Assembly: GCA_030538705.1 (NCBI GenBank) | Contig: JAUNTL010000005.1 | Span: 1 to 62,785 of the forward strand | DNA from: Paracoccus sp. (in: a-proteobacteria) | Lineage (GTDB): Bacteria; Pseudomonadota; Alphaproteobacteria; Rhodobacterales; Rhodobacteraceae | Reading direction: 5' to 3' | Length of the DNA: 62,785 nucleotides | Shown here: one piece after another, positions 17,895-26,874 of the stretch | How positions within the stretch are numbered: position 1 is the first letter of the stretch | How the letters are laid out: each line of letters starts with the position of its first letter | The notes under the pieces: generated by a model | Told to the model about the DNA's origin: nothing | Databases searched by the model: none | What the model saw: only the letters and a program-made list of their open reading frames with translations | Translations under genes and position numbers: made by a program

Positions 17895-18839
17895 ATGAGC
17901 AGTTATCTTGACACCGCCCGCCGCGTCATCGCCACCGAAGCCGAGGGGCTGGCGGCGCTGTCGGCCAGCCTTGGCGATGGCTTTGACCGTGCGGTCGAGA
18001 CCATTCTGGCCGCGCGTGGCCGGGTCGTTGTGTCCGGCATGGGAAAATCGGGCCATATCGGGCGCAAGATTGCCGCGACGCTGGCCTCGACCGGCACGCC
18101 GGCCCAGTTCGTCCATCCGGCCGAGGCCAGCCATGGCGATCTGGGCATGGTGGCCGAAGGCGATGTCGCCATCGTCATCTCCAACTCGGGCGAAACGCCT
18201 GAAATCGCGGATATCGTCGCGCATACCCGGCGCTTTGCGATCCCGCTGATCGGCATAGCCGGGCGCGAGGGCTCGACGCTGATGCGGCAGGCCGATGTCG
18301 CGCTGCTGCTGCCTGCCGCGCCCGAGGCTTGCGGCAAGGGTATCGTGCCGACCACCTCGACCACGATGACGCTGGCGCTTGGCGATGCGTTGGCGGTGGC
18401 GTTGATGGAGCATCGCCGCTTTACGCCCGAACATTTCCGCACCTTTCATCCCGGTGGCAAGCTGGGCGCGCGGCTGTCGCGTGTGGGCGATCTGATGCAT
18501 ACGGACATGCCGCTGGTCGGGATGGACACGCCCATGACCGAGGCGCTGCTGACGATCAGTCAGAAAGGTTACGGTGTGACCGGCGTCACCGGCCCGGGCG
18601 GCGGGCTGGAGGGCATCATCACCGATGGCGACCTGCGCCGCCATATGGACGGGCTGCTGGACCGGCATGCGGCCGATGTGATGACGCCCGCCCCGCGCAC
18701 CATCCGCCCCGATCAGCTGGCCGAGGCCGCGCTGGCGGAAATGCAGTCACGCAAGATCACCTGCCTTTTTGCGGTTGATGACGGCCGGCCCGTCGGCATT
18801 CTGCATATCCACGACTGTCTGCGCGCCGGGATGGTCTGA
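17895..18839 (+). CDS. kdsD: Arabinose-5-phosphate isomerase (KdsD/KpsF)
   Basis: First committed step to KDO, converting ribulose-5-phosphate to arabinose-5-phosphate. 314 residues: a SIS domain (VSGMGKSGHIGRKIAATLAST, SNSGETPEI, PTTSTTM) and two CBS domains toward the C-terminus. GTG at 17886 is possible, but ATG at 17895 follows a G-rich tract. It shares one base with lptC. The neighbouring KDO-8-phosphate phosphatase gene kdsC, usual in enterobacteria, is absent. Confidence 0.93.
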   Translation: MSSYLDTARRVIATEAEGLAALSASLGDGFDRAVETILAARGRVVVSGMGKSGHIGRKIAATLASTGTPAQFVHPAEASHGDLGMVAEGDVAIVISNSGETPEIADIVAHTRRFAIPLIGIAGREGSTLMRQADVALLLPAAPEACGKGIVPTTSTTMTLALGDALAVALMEHRRFTPEHFRTFHPGGKLGARLSRVGDLMHTDMPLVGMDTPMTEALLTISQKGYGVTGVTGPGGGLEGIITDGDLRRHMDGLLDRHAADVMTPAPRTIRPDQLAEAALAEMQSRKITCLFAVDDGRPVGILHIHDCLRAGMV

Positions 18840-19408
18840 TGCGCTCGGTCGTGGTGGCATGGCTGCGGGTGGCTTTGCCGCTGACGGCACTGGTGCTGCT
18901 GTCGACGCTGTTTCTGCTGGGGCGCAAGCCCGATCCCGAGGCCGCAATCCCCTATGCCACCGTGGACGCCGAGGATCTGATCCGCGACCCGCGCATGACC
19001 CGGCCCGAATTTGCCGGCGTCAGCGAGGGCGGGGCCGAGGTCACGCTGAATGCCGACCGTGCCACGCCTGCCCCCGGAAATGATGGCGGCAGCGCCGAGG
19101 CGATGCGCATGACATGGCGCGCGCCCGACGGGCTGGCCGCCGATCTGACCGCGCCGCAGGCATTGATGGAGGATCAGGTGATCCACCTGTCGGGGGGCGT
19201 GCGTGTCACGACCTCGGATGGCTGGGCGCTCAGCGTGCCGCAGATCGACACCGATCTTGCCACCGACCGGATGACCGGCACGGGTGGGCTGGTGGTCTTT
19301 TCCCCGCTGGGCCAGCTGAATGCCGACGCGTTCGAGATCAGCCGCGACAGCGCCGGCGATCACGTTCTGAATTTAACCGGCGATGTGCGTCTGATATATC
19401 AACCCTGA
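18839..19408 (+). CDS. lptC: LPS export protein LptC
   Basis: 189-residue bitopic inner-membrane protein: one N-terminal helix (WLRVALPLTALVLLSTLFLL) then a periplasmic beta-jellyroll that hands LPS from LptBFG to LptA. Sequence similarity in this family is low; the call rests on topology, length and position between kdsD and lptA. TGATG coupling to kdsD. Confidence 0.88.
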   Translation: MRSVVVAWLRVALPLTALVLLSTLFLLGRKPDPEAAIPYATVDAEDLIRDPRMTRPEFAGVSEGGAEVTLNADRATPAPGNDGGSAEAMRMTWRAPDGLAADLTAPQALMEDQVIHLSGGVRVTTSDGWALSVPQIDTDLATDRMTGTGGLVVFSPLGQLNADAFEISRDSAGDHVLNLTGDVRLIYQP

Positions 19409-19433
19409 CAGTGCCCGCCCGAAAGGACCGACC

Positions 19434-19925
19434 ATGCCCCGCCTGATCCGCCTTGTCCTGCCGCTTGTGATGACGCTCGCGGTGCTGCCGGCGGCGGCCC
19501 AGACCGGGACGGTCTTTGGCGGCGCCCGCGCCGATGTATCGGCCCCGGTCGAGATTTCGGCCGATGTGCTGTCGGTCCATCAGGTGACCGGCCGGGCCGA
19601 GTTCACCGGCAATGTGCTGATCGGTCAGGGCGAGATGCGCCTGTCGGCCGACCGCGTGGTGGTGCAATATGCCGAGGGCGACCGGTCCCGCATCCAGACG
19701 CTTGAGGCAGACGGGAATGTCACCCTGATCAGCGCCCCCGACGCGGCCGAGGCGCAGCGCGCGGTTTATGACGTGGCGACGGGAAAGATCGTGCTGACGG
19801 GGAATGTTCTGCTGACGCAGGGCCAGAACGTGCTGAGCGGTGAGCGTGTGGATGTCAATCTGGCCGATGGCACGGCGCAGGCCACGGGTCGGGTGCGCTC
19901 GGTCCTGCAACCGGGTGGCAACTGA
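19434..19925 (+). CDS. lptA: LPS transport periplasmic protein LptA
   Basis: 163 residues with a cleavable signal peptide (LVLPLVMTLAVLPAAAQ) and one OstA/LptA beta-jellyroll domain containing the typical GRAEFTGNVLIGQGEMRL and TGNVLLTQGQNVLSGERV segments. Forms the periplasmic bridge that carries LPS to LptDE. Its stop shares one base with the lptB start. Confidence 0.93.
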   Translation: MPRLIRLVLPLVMTLAVLPAAAQTGTVFGGARADVSAPVEISADVLSVHQVTGRAEFTGNVLIGQGEMRLSADRVVVQYAEGDRSRIQTLEADGNVTLISAPDAAEAQRAVYDVATGKIVLTGNVLLTQGQNVLSGERVDVNLADGTAQATGRVRSVLQPGGN

Positions 19926-20671
19926 TGGGCGCGTCGGCGGCGGGGTCACAGGGGCTGGCGGTGCGCAACCTGCGCAAATCCTATCGCAAGCGCCCGGTGA
20001 TCCGCGATGTCTCGCTGGATCTGGCGCGGGGCGAGGTCGTCGCGCTGTTGGGGCCGAACGGTTCGGGCAAGACGACCTGCTTTTATTGTGTGGCCGGTCT
20101 GGTGCCGCCCGATTCGGGGAATGTCTGGATCGACGGTCAGGACGCGACGGGCCTGCCGATGTATCGCCGTGCGCGCATGGGCATCGGCTATCTGCCACAG
20201 GAAATGTCGATTTTTCGCGGGCTGACGGTAGAGCAGAACATCATGGCCGTGCTGGAGGTCGTCGATTCCGACCAGCATCGCCGCCGCGACCGTCTGGAGG
20301 AGCTGCTGGGTGATTTTTCCATCGGCCATATCCGCAACGCATCCGCCCTCGCGCTGTCCGGGGGCGAGCGGCGGCGGGCCGAGATCGCGCGCTGTCTGGC
20401 CTCGAACCCGTCATTTCTGCTGCTGGACGAGCCGTTCGCCGGCGTCGATCCTATTGCCGTGGCCGAGATCCGCGGCCTTGTCCATGATCTGAAAACCCGT
20501 GGTATCGGCGTGCTGATCACCGATCACAATGTCCGCGAGACGCTGGGAATCGTTGATCGCGCCTATATCCTGCATGACGGTCACGTGCTGATGTCGGGCA
20601 CGACCGATGAAATTGTCGCCGACCCCCGTGTGCGCGAGGTCTATCTGGGCGAGGGCTTTACCCTGCACTGA
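19925..20671 (+). CDS. lptB: LPS export ABC transporter ATPase LptB
   Basis: 248-residue ABC ATPase driving LPS extraction with LptFG. Walker A GPNGSGKTT, Q-loop YLPQEMS, signature LSGGERRR, Walker B FLLLDEPFAGVDPIA and switch His in TDHNVRE are all intact. Walker A reads GSGKTT rather than the more common GAGKTT. Last gene of the rnd-kdsD-lptCAB run. In many proteobacteria rpoN follows here; it does not in this window. Confidence 0.96.
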   Translation: MGASAAGSQGLAVRNLRKSYRKRPVIRDVSLDLARGEVVALLGPNGSGKTTCFYCVAGLVPPDSGNVWIDGQDATGLPMYRRARMGIGYLPQEMSIFRGLTVEQNIMAVLEVVDSDQHRRRDRLEELLGDFSIGHIRNASALALSGGERRRAEIARCLASNPSFLLLDEPFAGVDPIAVAEIRGLVHDLKTRGIGVLITDHNVRETLGIVDRAYILHDGHVLMSGTTDEIVADPRVREVYLGEGFTLH

Positions 20672-20763
20672 GCGGGCCTGCACCTTGGGTTTTGTTTTCC
20701 TTGTGAAAACGGGGCGGGCAGATGGGCGTTCAATAATCCTTCACCATCGGATCACGCCCCGAA

Positions 20764-20792
20764 TTGACAGTTCGTGCGCCCCGTCCGACACT
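20764..20792 (+). promoter_or_regulatory. Candidate sigma-70 promoter for hpf-ptsN
   Basis: TTGACA at 20764-20769, a 17-nt spacer and GACACT at 20787-20792. The -35 is perfect and the -10 weak, as is common in alphaproteobacteria. It lies about 60 nt before the hpf ATG, in the 181-nt gap after lptB. Confidence 0.5.
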
Positions 20793-20852
20793 GTCTGGAC
20801 CCGGTGTCTTCCCGCAGCACTCTCCGGGACCGGGCAGAGAAAGGACACGGAA

Positions 20853-21431
20853 ATGCGTTATCAGATCAGCGGCAAACAGATCGACATCGGCGAGGCTCTG
20901 ACCCTGCATGTCGAGACCGAACTGGGCGAGACCGTCGGCAAGTATTCTCAACGCCCGACGGATGCCGTCGTCACCTTTTCCAAAAAGGCGCATATGCTGG
21001 TCTGTGACGTTCTGGTGCATCTCTCGACAGGTCTGACCGTTCAGGCCAAGGGCGAGGCGACCGAGATTTACGCCGCCTTTGAGGCGGCCCGCGAAAAGAT
21101 GGACAAGCAGCTGCGCCGCTATAAGCGCCGGCTGAAAGATCACCATAAGGACAGGTCCGGCCCGGTTGAATACGGCGCGGCGGGTCTGTATGTGCTGCCA
21201 GCTGACGAAGAGGAATGGGAATCGCTGGATGACAGCGGCCTGCAACCCGTCATCGTCGCAGAAATGGAGGCGCGCGTGCCCACCCTTTCGGTGGGTGATG
21301 CCGTCATGCAGATGGAACTGGCTGGTGCGCCCTTGCTGGTGTTCCGCAACGAGAAACACGGGGGCGTCAATGTCGTCCATCGCCGCGAAGACGGCAATAT
21401 CGGCTGGATCGACCCGCGCAATATCAGATAG
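20853..21431 (+). CDS. hpf: Ribosome hibernation promoting factor, long form
   Basis: 192 residues: an N-terminal S30Ae domain (MRYQISGKQIDIGEALTLHVE ... MDKQLRRYKRRL) that sits in the 30S decoding centre, and a C-terminal dimerisation domain (MEARVPTLSVGDAVMQMEL ... GNIGWIDPRNIR) that joins two ribosomes into 100S particles. AAGGA stands 8 nt before the ATG. Followed by ptsN. Confidence 0.95.
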   Translation: MRYQISGKQIDIGEALTLHVETELGETVGKYSQRPTDAVVTFSKKAHMLVCDVLVHLSTGLTVQAKGEATEIYAAFEAAREKMDKQLRRYKRRLKDHHKDRSGPVEYGAAGLYVLPADEEEWESLDDSGLQPVIVAEMEARVPTLSVGDAVMQMELAGAPLLVFRNEKHGGVNVVHRREDGNIGWIDPRNIR

Positions 21432-21491
21432 GCGCGCGTTTTGCGCATGCCGTCCCGGCACCCGTCCGGGGCGGCAAAAGGATCGGTAAGC

Positions 21492-21956
21492 ATGGAACTC
21501 AGCACGATTGTCAGGCCGGGCGCGGTGCGCGTCTATCCTCAGGCCAGCTCGAAAAAGCGGCTGTTTCAGGACATTGCCGAACTGGCCGGTCAGGTCTACG
21601 GGCTGGATATCAGCCAGACGCTTGACGCGCTTCAGGAACGCGAAAGCCTTGGCCCGACCGGTGTCGGCAACGGCGTGGCCCTGCCCCATGCACGGCTGCA
21701 TGGGCTGAACGAGGTTGTCGGGGTTTTTGTCAAACTGGACAAGCCGCTGGGTTTTGATGCTGTCGACCGCCAGCCGGTCGATCTGATTCTGGCGCTGTTC
21801 GCGCCAAAGGGCAGCGGGGTCGACCATCTCAAGGCGCTGGCGCTCGTCTCGCGGACGCTGCGCGATTCCGACCTGCGTGACAAATTGCGCGCCAATTCCG
21901 ATCCGGCGGCGCTGCATGCGATCCTCAGCTCGGGTCCGGGGGCGCAGGCGGCCTGA
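21492..21956 (+). CDS. ptsN: Nitrogen-PTS enzyme IIA (PtsN)
   Basis: 154-residue EIIA-Ntr domain phosphorylated by the EINtr-NPr chain; regulates potassium transport, nitrogen and envelope functions. The phospho-accepting His is in GNGVALPHARL. Its position directly after hpf is conserved through proteobacteria. Confidence 0.95.
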   Translation: MELSTIVRPGAVRVYPQASSKKRLFQDIAELAGQVYGLDISQTLDALQERESLGPTGVGNGVALPHARLHGLNEVVGVFVKLDKPLGFDAVDRQPVDLILALFAPKGSGVDHLKALALVSRTLRDSDLRDKLRANSDPAALHAILSSGPGAQAA

Positions 21957-22016
21957 TTTGGTGATCCTCTGGTCCGGCCCTATATTGATCTGACAGCAGC
22001 AGCAGGAGGGCCGCCG

Positions 22017-22199
22017 ATGTCCACGACCGTTACCGATCAGAACCCGCCGGGCCGCGTCAGCGCATTTCTGACACAAGAGCGCCGTGCCGGCATTCATCCG
22101 GCGATCACCATCCTGCACCGCCGCCCGCATGAGCGCGAGACCTCGGACAGCCGCAAGATCCGCGAATATGCGCGCATCGAGCGCGGCCGTCAGACCTGA
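22017..22199 (+). CDS. Small hypothetical protein
   Basis: 60 residues, highly charged, ending RETSDSRKIREYARIERGRQT. No domain recognised. AGGAGG lies 8 nt before the ATG and third positions are GC-rich, so translation is credible. It overlaps convergent mutY by 10 nt. Confidence 0.6.
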   Translation: MSTTVTDQNPPGRVSAFLTQERRAGIHPAITILHRRPHERETSDSRKIREYARIERGRQT

Positions 22200-23224
22200 T
22201 CCTTCAGCGCCGGCTCGGCGCGTTTCCATACCTTGCGCATCAGTCCCGGCAGATCCTGCGGCGAAAAGGCGCGCCGCGGGGTCCATTCCCCGCGCAGGGG
22301 TAGTGCCGTGCTGCGCGCGATGCGGACATCAAGGCTGAGTGAGAAATGGGTAAAGACATGGCTGACCGGGTCCAGATCCTGCCAGTCGGCATCCACCGGC
22401 GGCGGCAGGTCGGTGCCGTCCCAGCCGGCCGTGGGAAAGGCCAGCGTGCCGCCCAGCAGCCCCTCGGGCGGGCGGCGTTCCAGCAGCAGCGCATCGTCAT
22501 TCCACGCCAGCCAGACCGTGCCGTGCCGCGCGGGCCGCTCGGGTCTGGGGCTGCGGCGCGGCAGGTCGGCGGCAATGGCGGCTGCGCGGGCGCGACAGGG
22601 GTCTGACAGCGGGCAGATGACGCAGGCGGGCTTGCGCGGGGTGCAGATCGTCGCACCCAGATCCATCATCGCCTGCGCGAAATCGCCCGGACGCGCGGCG
22701 GGGGTCAGGGTGCCTGCCAGCCGCACCAGTTCGGGCTTGGCGGCGGGCAGGGGCGTCTGAACCGCGAACAGCCGTGCCACCACGCGCTCGACATTGCCAT
22801 CGACCACGGTTTCGGCCCGGCCAAAGGCGATTGCCGCGATGGCGGCCGATGTATAGGGACCGATCCCCGGCAGGGCCTGCAAGCCTTCGCGCGTGTCGGG
22901 AAAGCTGCCGGCCGCCGCCACCTGCCGCGCACAGGCCAGCAGGTTCCGGGCGCGCGCATAATAGCCAAGCCCCGCCCATTCCGCCATCACCCGCGCGTCA
23001 TCGGCCGCCGCCAGATCCTGAACCGCGGGCCAGAGCATGACGAAGCGTTCGAAATACGCCCTGACCGCCGCCACGGTGGTCTGTTGCAGCATAATTTCGG
23101 ACAGCCAGACGCGATAAGGATCGGCCGGCATCTGCGGGCCGCCCGCGCGCGGCGGCACACGCCAGGGCAGGGCGCGGGCATGGCGGTCATACCACGCCAG
23201 CAGGGCGGGGACGATTTCACGCAT
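22190..23224 (-). CDS. mutY: A/G-specific adenine DNA glycosylase MutY
   Basis: Removes adenine mispaired with 8-oxoguanine. 344 residues: the catalytic Glu in SEIMLQQT, the helix-hairpin-helix LPGIGPYTSAA, the catalytic Asp in VDGNVERV, a 4Fe-4S cluster (CTPRKPACVICPLSDPC) and a C-terminal NUDIX-like 8-oxoG recognition domain. Full length. Divergent from dciA. Confidence 0.97.
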   Translation of the reverse strand: MREIVPALLAWYDRHARALPWRVPPRAGGPQMPADPYRVWLSEIMLQQTTVAAVRAYFERFVMLWPAVQDLAAADDARVMAEWAGLGYYARARNLLACARQVAAAGSFPDTREGLQALPGIGPYTSAAIAAIAFGRAETVVDGNVERVVARLFAVQTPLPAAKPELVRLAGTLTPAARPGDFAQAMMDLGATICTPRKPACVICPLSDPCRARAAAIAADLPRRSPRPERPARHGTVWLAWNDDALLLERRPPEGLLGGTLAFPTAGWDGTDLPPPVDADWQDLDPVSHVFTHFSLSLDVRIARSTALPLRGEWTPRRAFSPQDLPGLMRKVWKRAEPALKDQV

Positions 23225-23308
23225 ATATCACGGGATTTTGCCGCCGGCTCACTGGTATCCCCGTTCTGGTTCGCTAAACTGCGCCTGTTCTAACCGAGGC
23301 CCGCGCCG

Positions 23309-23821
23309 ATGTCACAGCCCCCCCGCCGCAATCGAGGTTTCCGGCAGGCCGCCAGCCTGATCGCGACCGATTTGCGCACGGCGGCCGAGGGGCGCGGCTT
23401 TGCCGTCGCCCGTCTGCTGACCCATTGGGCCGAGATCGTCGGGCAAGAGGTCGCTGCCCGCGCGCGCCCTGTCCGTATCAGCCACGGGCGCGGCATGGGC
23501 GCGACGCTCACGCTACTGACCACGGGTGTCTGGGCGCCGGTTCTGAATATGCAGCTGCCTGTCATCCGCGATCGCGTGAACGCCTGCTATGGCTATAATG
23601 CCGTCTCGCGTATCAGCCTGACCCAGACCGCGCCCGACGGCTTTGCCGAGGGGCAGGCAAGCTTTGACTATGGCCCTGCGTCACCCGCGAGGCGCGGCCC
23701 CGACGCGCAGGACCTGCGCGCGGCCGAGGCGATGAGCGCTGATATCACCGACCCCGCGCTGCGCGCCGCGATAACGCGGCTGGCGGCGCTGAAACTATCC
23801 CGAGAGAGCAGTCACAAATGA
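23309..23821 (+). CDS. dciA: DciA-like DUF721 protein
   Basis: 170 residues with an N-terminal DUF721 domain (LLTHWAEIVGQEVAARARPVRI ... GATLTLLTTGVWAPVLNMQ) and a disordered tail. DciA is the ancestral loader of the replicative helicase DnaB in bacteria without DnaC/DnaI. Its end overlaps the possible upstream start of the DsbA-like gene (ATGA). Confidence 0.83.
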   Translation: MSQPPRRNRGFRQAASLIATDLRTAAEGRGFAVARLLTHWAEIVGQEVAARARPVRISHGRGMGATLTLLTTGVWAPVLNMQLPVIRDRVNACYGYNAVSRISLTQTAPDGFAEGQASFDYGPASPARRGPDAQDLRAAEAMSADITDPALRAAITRLAALKLSRESSHK

Positions 23822-23832
23822 AAGGCCCGACC

Positions 23833-24549
23833 ATGATCATTCATGATCTCCGCATCCTTGTTTCGGCGTCGCTGACCGCGGCGGCACTGGCGTTGCCCGC
23901 TGCCGCGCAGGATGCCGCCCCCGCCCCCGCCCCGGCGACCCAGGGCGCCGATGCCACAGCCACAGCCACAGCTACAGCGACCGAGACGGCCGAGCCGCAG
24001 ATCCTGCCCGATCTGTTCCTCGGGGCCGAGGATGCGCCGATCACGATCTATGAATATGCCAGCTACACCTGCCCGCATTGCGCGACCTTTCACCGCGAGG
24101 TCTTTCCCCTGCTGAAGGCCGAATATATCGACACCGGCAAGGTCCGCTTTGCCCTGCGCGATGTCTATTTCGATCAGGTTGGCCTGTGGGCGGGCATCGT
24201 CGCGCGCTGCAATGATGAAAAATTCTATCCCGTTTCCGGCATGCTGATGAACGAACAGTCCGACTGGATGGGCGCCTCTGATGGCACCGAACTGGTTGCC
24301 AATCTGCGCAAGATCGCCGCCAAGGCCGGCATGACCTCTGAACAGGTTGATGTCTGCTGGTCCGATGAGGCGCGCGTCGAAAGCCTGGTCGCGACGTTCC
24401 AGCACAATGCGACGACCGACGGGATCAACGCAACGCCCAGCTTCATGATCGCCGGCGAGCAGGTTTCCAACCAGCCTTGGGAACAGCTGAAGGCCAAGAT
24501 CGACGAAAAGCTGGCCGAAGCCGGGGCCGGGACGCCAGCGGCGCAATGA
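23833..24549 (+). CDS. Periplasmic DsbA-family thiol oxidoreductase
   Basis: 238 residues: signal peptide MIIHDLRILVSASLTAAALALP, an Ala/Pro/Thr-rich linker, then a thioredoxin-fold DsbA domain with redox motif YTCPHCATF and cis-Pro segment NATPSFMIAG. Likely introduces disulfides into exported proteins; resembles the BdbD/ScoA-type group rather than E. coli DsbA. ATG at 23818 also opens the frame; ATG at 23833 has AAAGG at good distance and begins the signal peptide. The stop overlaps the CoA-transferase start (ATGA). Confidence 0.88.
   Translation: MIIHDLRILVSASLTAAALALPAAAQDAAPAPAPATQGADATATATATATETAEPQILPDLFLGAEDAPITIYEYASYTCPHCATFHREVFPLLKAEYIDTGKVRFALRDVYFDQVGLWAGIVARCNDEKFYPVSGMLMNEQSDWMGASDGTELVANLRKIAAKAGMTSEQVDVCWSDEARVESLVATFQHNATTDGINATPSFMIAGEQVSNQPWEQLKAKIDEKLAEAGAGTPAAQ
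23953..23976 (+). repeat. Hexanucleotide repeat in the DsbA-like linker
   Basis: Three GCCACA units then GCTACA, encoding alternating Ala-Thr just after the signal peptide. In-frame unit length means slippage would change only linker length. Confidence 0.7.
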
Positions 24550-25679
24550 CGACCCCGCTGGCCGGGCTGCGCGTCGTCGAGCTGGCGCGGATTCTGGCCG
24601 GTCCATGGGCCGGCCAGATCCTTGCCGATCTGGGCGCCGAGGTCATCAAGGTCGAGGCGCCCGAGGGCGACGACACCCGCCGCTGGGGGCCGCCGTTCAT
24701 TCAGCGCGGTGATGAGCGCACGGCGGCCTATTTTCATGCCACGAACCGGGGCAAGTCCTCGGTCACGGCGGATTTCCGCACCGATGAAGGGCGGGCGAGG
24801 GTGCGCGAGCTGGTCGCGGACGCCGATATCCTGATCGAGAATTTCAAGGTCGGCGGGCTGGCGAAATACGGGCTGGATTATGCCAGCCTGTCCGCACTGA
24901 ACCCGCGCCTGATCTATTGCAGCGTCACCGGCTTTGGCCAGACCGGGCCTTATGCCCATCGCGCCGGCTATGATTACATCATTCAGGGCATGTCCGGCCT
25001 GATGAGCGTGACCGGCGAGCCGGACGGCCAGCCGCAAAAGGTCGGCGTGGCGGTGACGGATCTGTTTACCGGCGTCTATGCCGCGACCGCGATCCTTGCT
25101 GCGGTCGAGATGCGCCACCGCACCGGGCTGGGCCAGCATATCGACATGGCGCTGCTGGATGTCGCCATATCGGTGATGGCCAATCAGGCGATGAACTATC
25201 TCGCGACCGGGGACGCACCTTCGCGCATGGGCAATGCCCATCCCAATCTCGTGCCCTATGCGGTCTTTGACTGCGCCGATGGCTGGATCATCATCGCGAC
25301 CGGCAATGACGCCCAGTATCGCCGCCTGTGCGAGGTTCTGGGCCTGCCCGCACTGGCTGACGCGCCCGATTATGCGACCAATGCCGACCGCATCCGCAAC
25401 CGCGAGGCGCTGACGGCGGCGATTTCGGCCGTGACACGCGGTCGCCGGCGTGATGATCTGCTGGCCGCGCTTGAGGCGCGCGGCATCCCGGCCGGTCCGA
25501 TCAATGATATGGGCGATGTCTTTGCCGACCCGCAGGTGATCGCGCGCGGGCTGCGTATCGCGCCCGAGGGGGTGCCGGGGGTTCGCCTGCCGGTGGTGTT
25601 CTCGGGTGCCGAACTGGCGACGGGCCGTGCCTCGCCCCGGCTGGGTCAGGATGACGGACCGGCCGCCAGCAAGGGCTGA
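24546..25679 (+). CDS. Family III (CaiB/BaiF) CoA transferase
   Basis: 377 residues of the formyl-CoA/carnitine CoA transferase family: [19 protein letters not shown] at the N-terminus, GADVIKVE-like [27 protein letters not shown] and the catalytic Asp region [11 protein letters not shown]. Moves CoA between organic acids; the substrate is unknown. Coupled to the upstream DsbA-like gene, though with no obvious functional link. Its 3' end overlaps convergent lpxK by 34 nt. Confidence 0.9.
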   Translation: MTTPLAGLRVVELARILAGPWAGQILADLGAEVIKVEAPEGDDTRRWGPPFIQRGDERTAAYFHATNRGKSSVTADFRTDEGRARVRELVADADILIENFKVGGLAKYGLDYASLSALNPRLIYCSVTGFGQTGPYAHRAGYDYIIQGMSGLMSVTGEPDGQPQKVGVAVTDLFTGVYAATAILAAVEMRHRTGLGQHIDMALLDVAISVMANQAMNYLATGDAPSRMGNAHPNLVPYAVFDCADGWIIIATGNDAQYRRLCEVLGLPALADAPDYATNADRIRNREALTAAISAVTRGRRRDDLLAALEARGIPAGPINDMGDVFADPQVIARGLRIAPEGVPGVRLPVVFSGAELATGRASPRLGQDDGPAASKG

Positions 25680-26665
25680 AGCAGATCATCAAGGGCGGCC
25701 CAGTCGCCGCCCTCCATCTCCAGCCGGACGGGCAGGGCCAGCACCTGCTGGCGTGCGGCGGGTGGCAGGCGCACGGCGTCCTTTTCGGTCGTGACCATCT
25801 GCGCCCCGGCCGCGCGGGCCTCGGCGCTCAGCCGTTGCAGCAGGGCGGGGGTATAGGGCTGGTGATCATCAAGGGCTTCGGCCCGGACCAGATCGGCGCC
25901 AAGCGCGCGCAGCGTGGCAAAGAATTTTTCGGGATGGCCGATCCCGGCAAAGGCCAGCACGCGGTGCCCGGCCCAGTCGATGCCGGTCTGAAGGGGGGCA
26001 AGCGCGCCGCGCAGATGCGGCAGCCCGGCTCCGGCAACCGCCGCGCCCCATTGCGTGTTAAAGCGCTGCTGCGCGGCGGCCGGCCCGATCGTGATCACGG
26101 CATCGGCGCGCGCCAGCCCGGCGGTGACCGGTTCGCGCAGGGGGCCGGCGGGGATACACAGCCCGTTTCCGAACCCCTTTGCGGCATCGGCAACGACCAG
26201 TGACAGATCATAAGCCAGCGCCGGATCCTGAAACCCGTCATCAAGCAGGATCACCTGCGCACCGTCGGCCGCGGCCGCGCGTGCCCCCGCCAGTCGCCCG
26301 GCCGCCACCCAGACCGGGGCAAAGGCCGACATCAGCAGCGGCTCGTCCCCGGTCTCGGCGGCACTGTGGCGGCGCTCATCGACGCGGGTGGGGGTGCGGA
26401 TCGTGCCGCCATAGCCACGGCTGACGATCTGTGCCGCGATACCCTTTGCGATCAGGCGCTGCGCCAATGCGATGACCGTCGGTGTCTTGCCGGTGCCGCC
26501 GGCGTTCAGGTTGCCGATGCAGATCACCGGAACGCCGATCCGCACCCGTGCCCCGCCGCGCAGCCGCCGCGCCGTCGCGCCGGCATAGATCATGCCCAAA
26601 GGCCGCAGCATATGCGCAACGGCCGAGGGCGGGCGGGTGAACCAGAATGCCGGTGCGCGCGCCAT
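25646..26665 (-). CDS. lpxK: Tetraacyldisaccharide 4'-kinase LpxK
   Basis: Phosphorylates the lipid A precursor at the inner membrane. 339 residues starting MARAPAFWF, with an N-terminal membrane-associated helix, P-loop [25 protein letters not shown] (conserved DDGFQ) and TTEKDAVRL. Paired ATGs at 26668 and 26665; AAAGG suits the second. It should normally follow the waaA-type gene directly, but about 960 nt of repeat-rich sequence separates them. Confidence 0.95.
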   Translation of the reverse strand: MARAPAFWFTRPPSAVAHMLRPLGMIYAGATARRLRGGARVRIGVPVICIGNLNAGGTGKTPTVIALAQRLIAKGIAAQIVSRGYGGTIRTPTRVDERRHSAAETGDEPLLMSAFAPVWVAAGRLAGARAAAADGAQVILLDDGFQDPALAYDLSLVVADAAKGFGNGLCIPAGPLREPVTAGLARADAVITIGPAAAQQRFNTQWGAAVAGAGLPHLRGALAPLQTGIDWAGHRVLAFAGIGHPEKFFATLRALGADLVRAEALDDHQPYTPALLQRLSAEARAAGAQMVTTEKDAVRLPPAARQQVLALPVRLEMEGGDWAALDDLLQPLLAAGPSS

Positions 26666-26874
26666 CATACGACCTTTCGCAAGGGGACGACCCTGCCGCC
26701 GGCATGCATTCCCGCCGGGACAAGCGGCAGATGCAGCCTTGGCACAAGCCGGGGAATGGGGCGGGAATCGCACCCCCGGGCCGCCATGCGCTGCGCTGCA
26801 AGGTGGCGTTCCCGCGCGCGCCGGGGCGGCGGACAGTTGCCCCTGCGCGGGGGGATATGCCTTGTCATCCGCGC

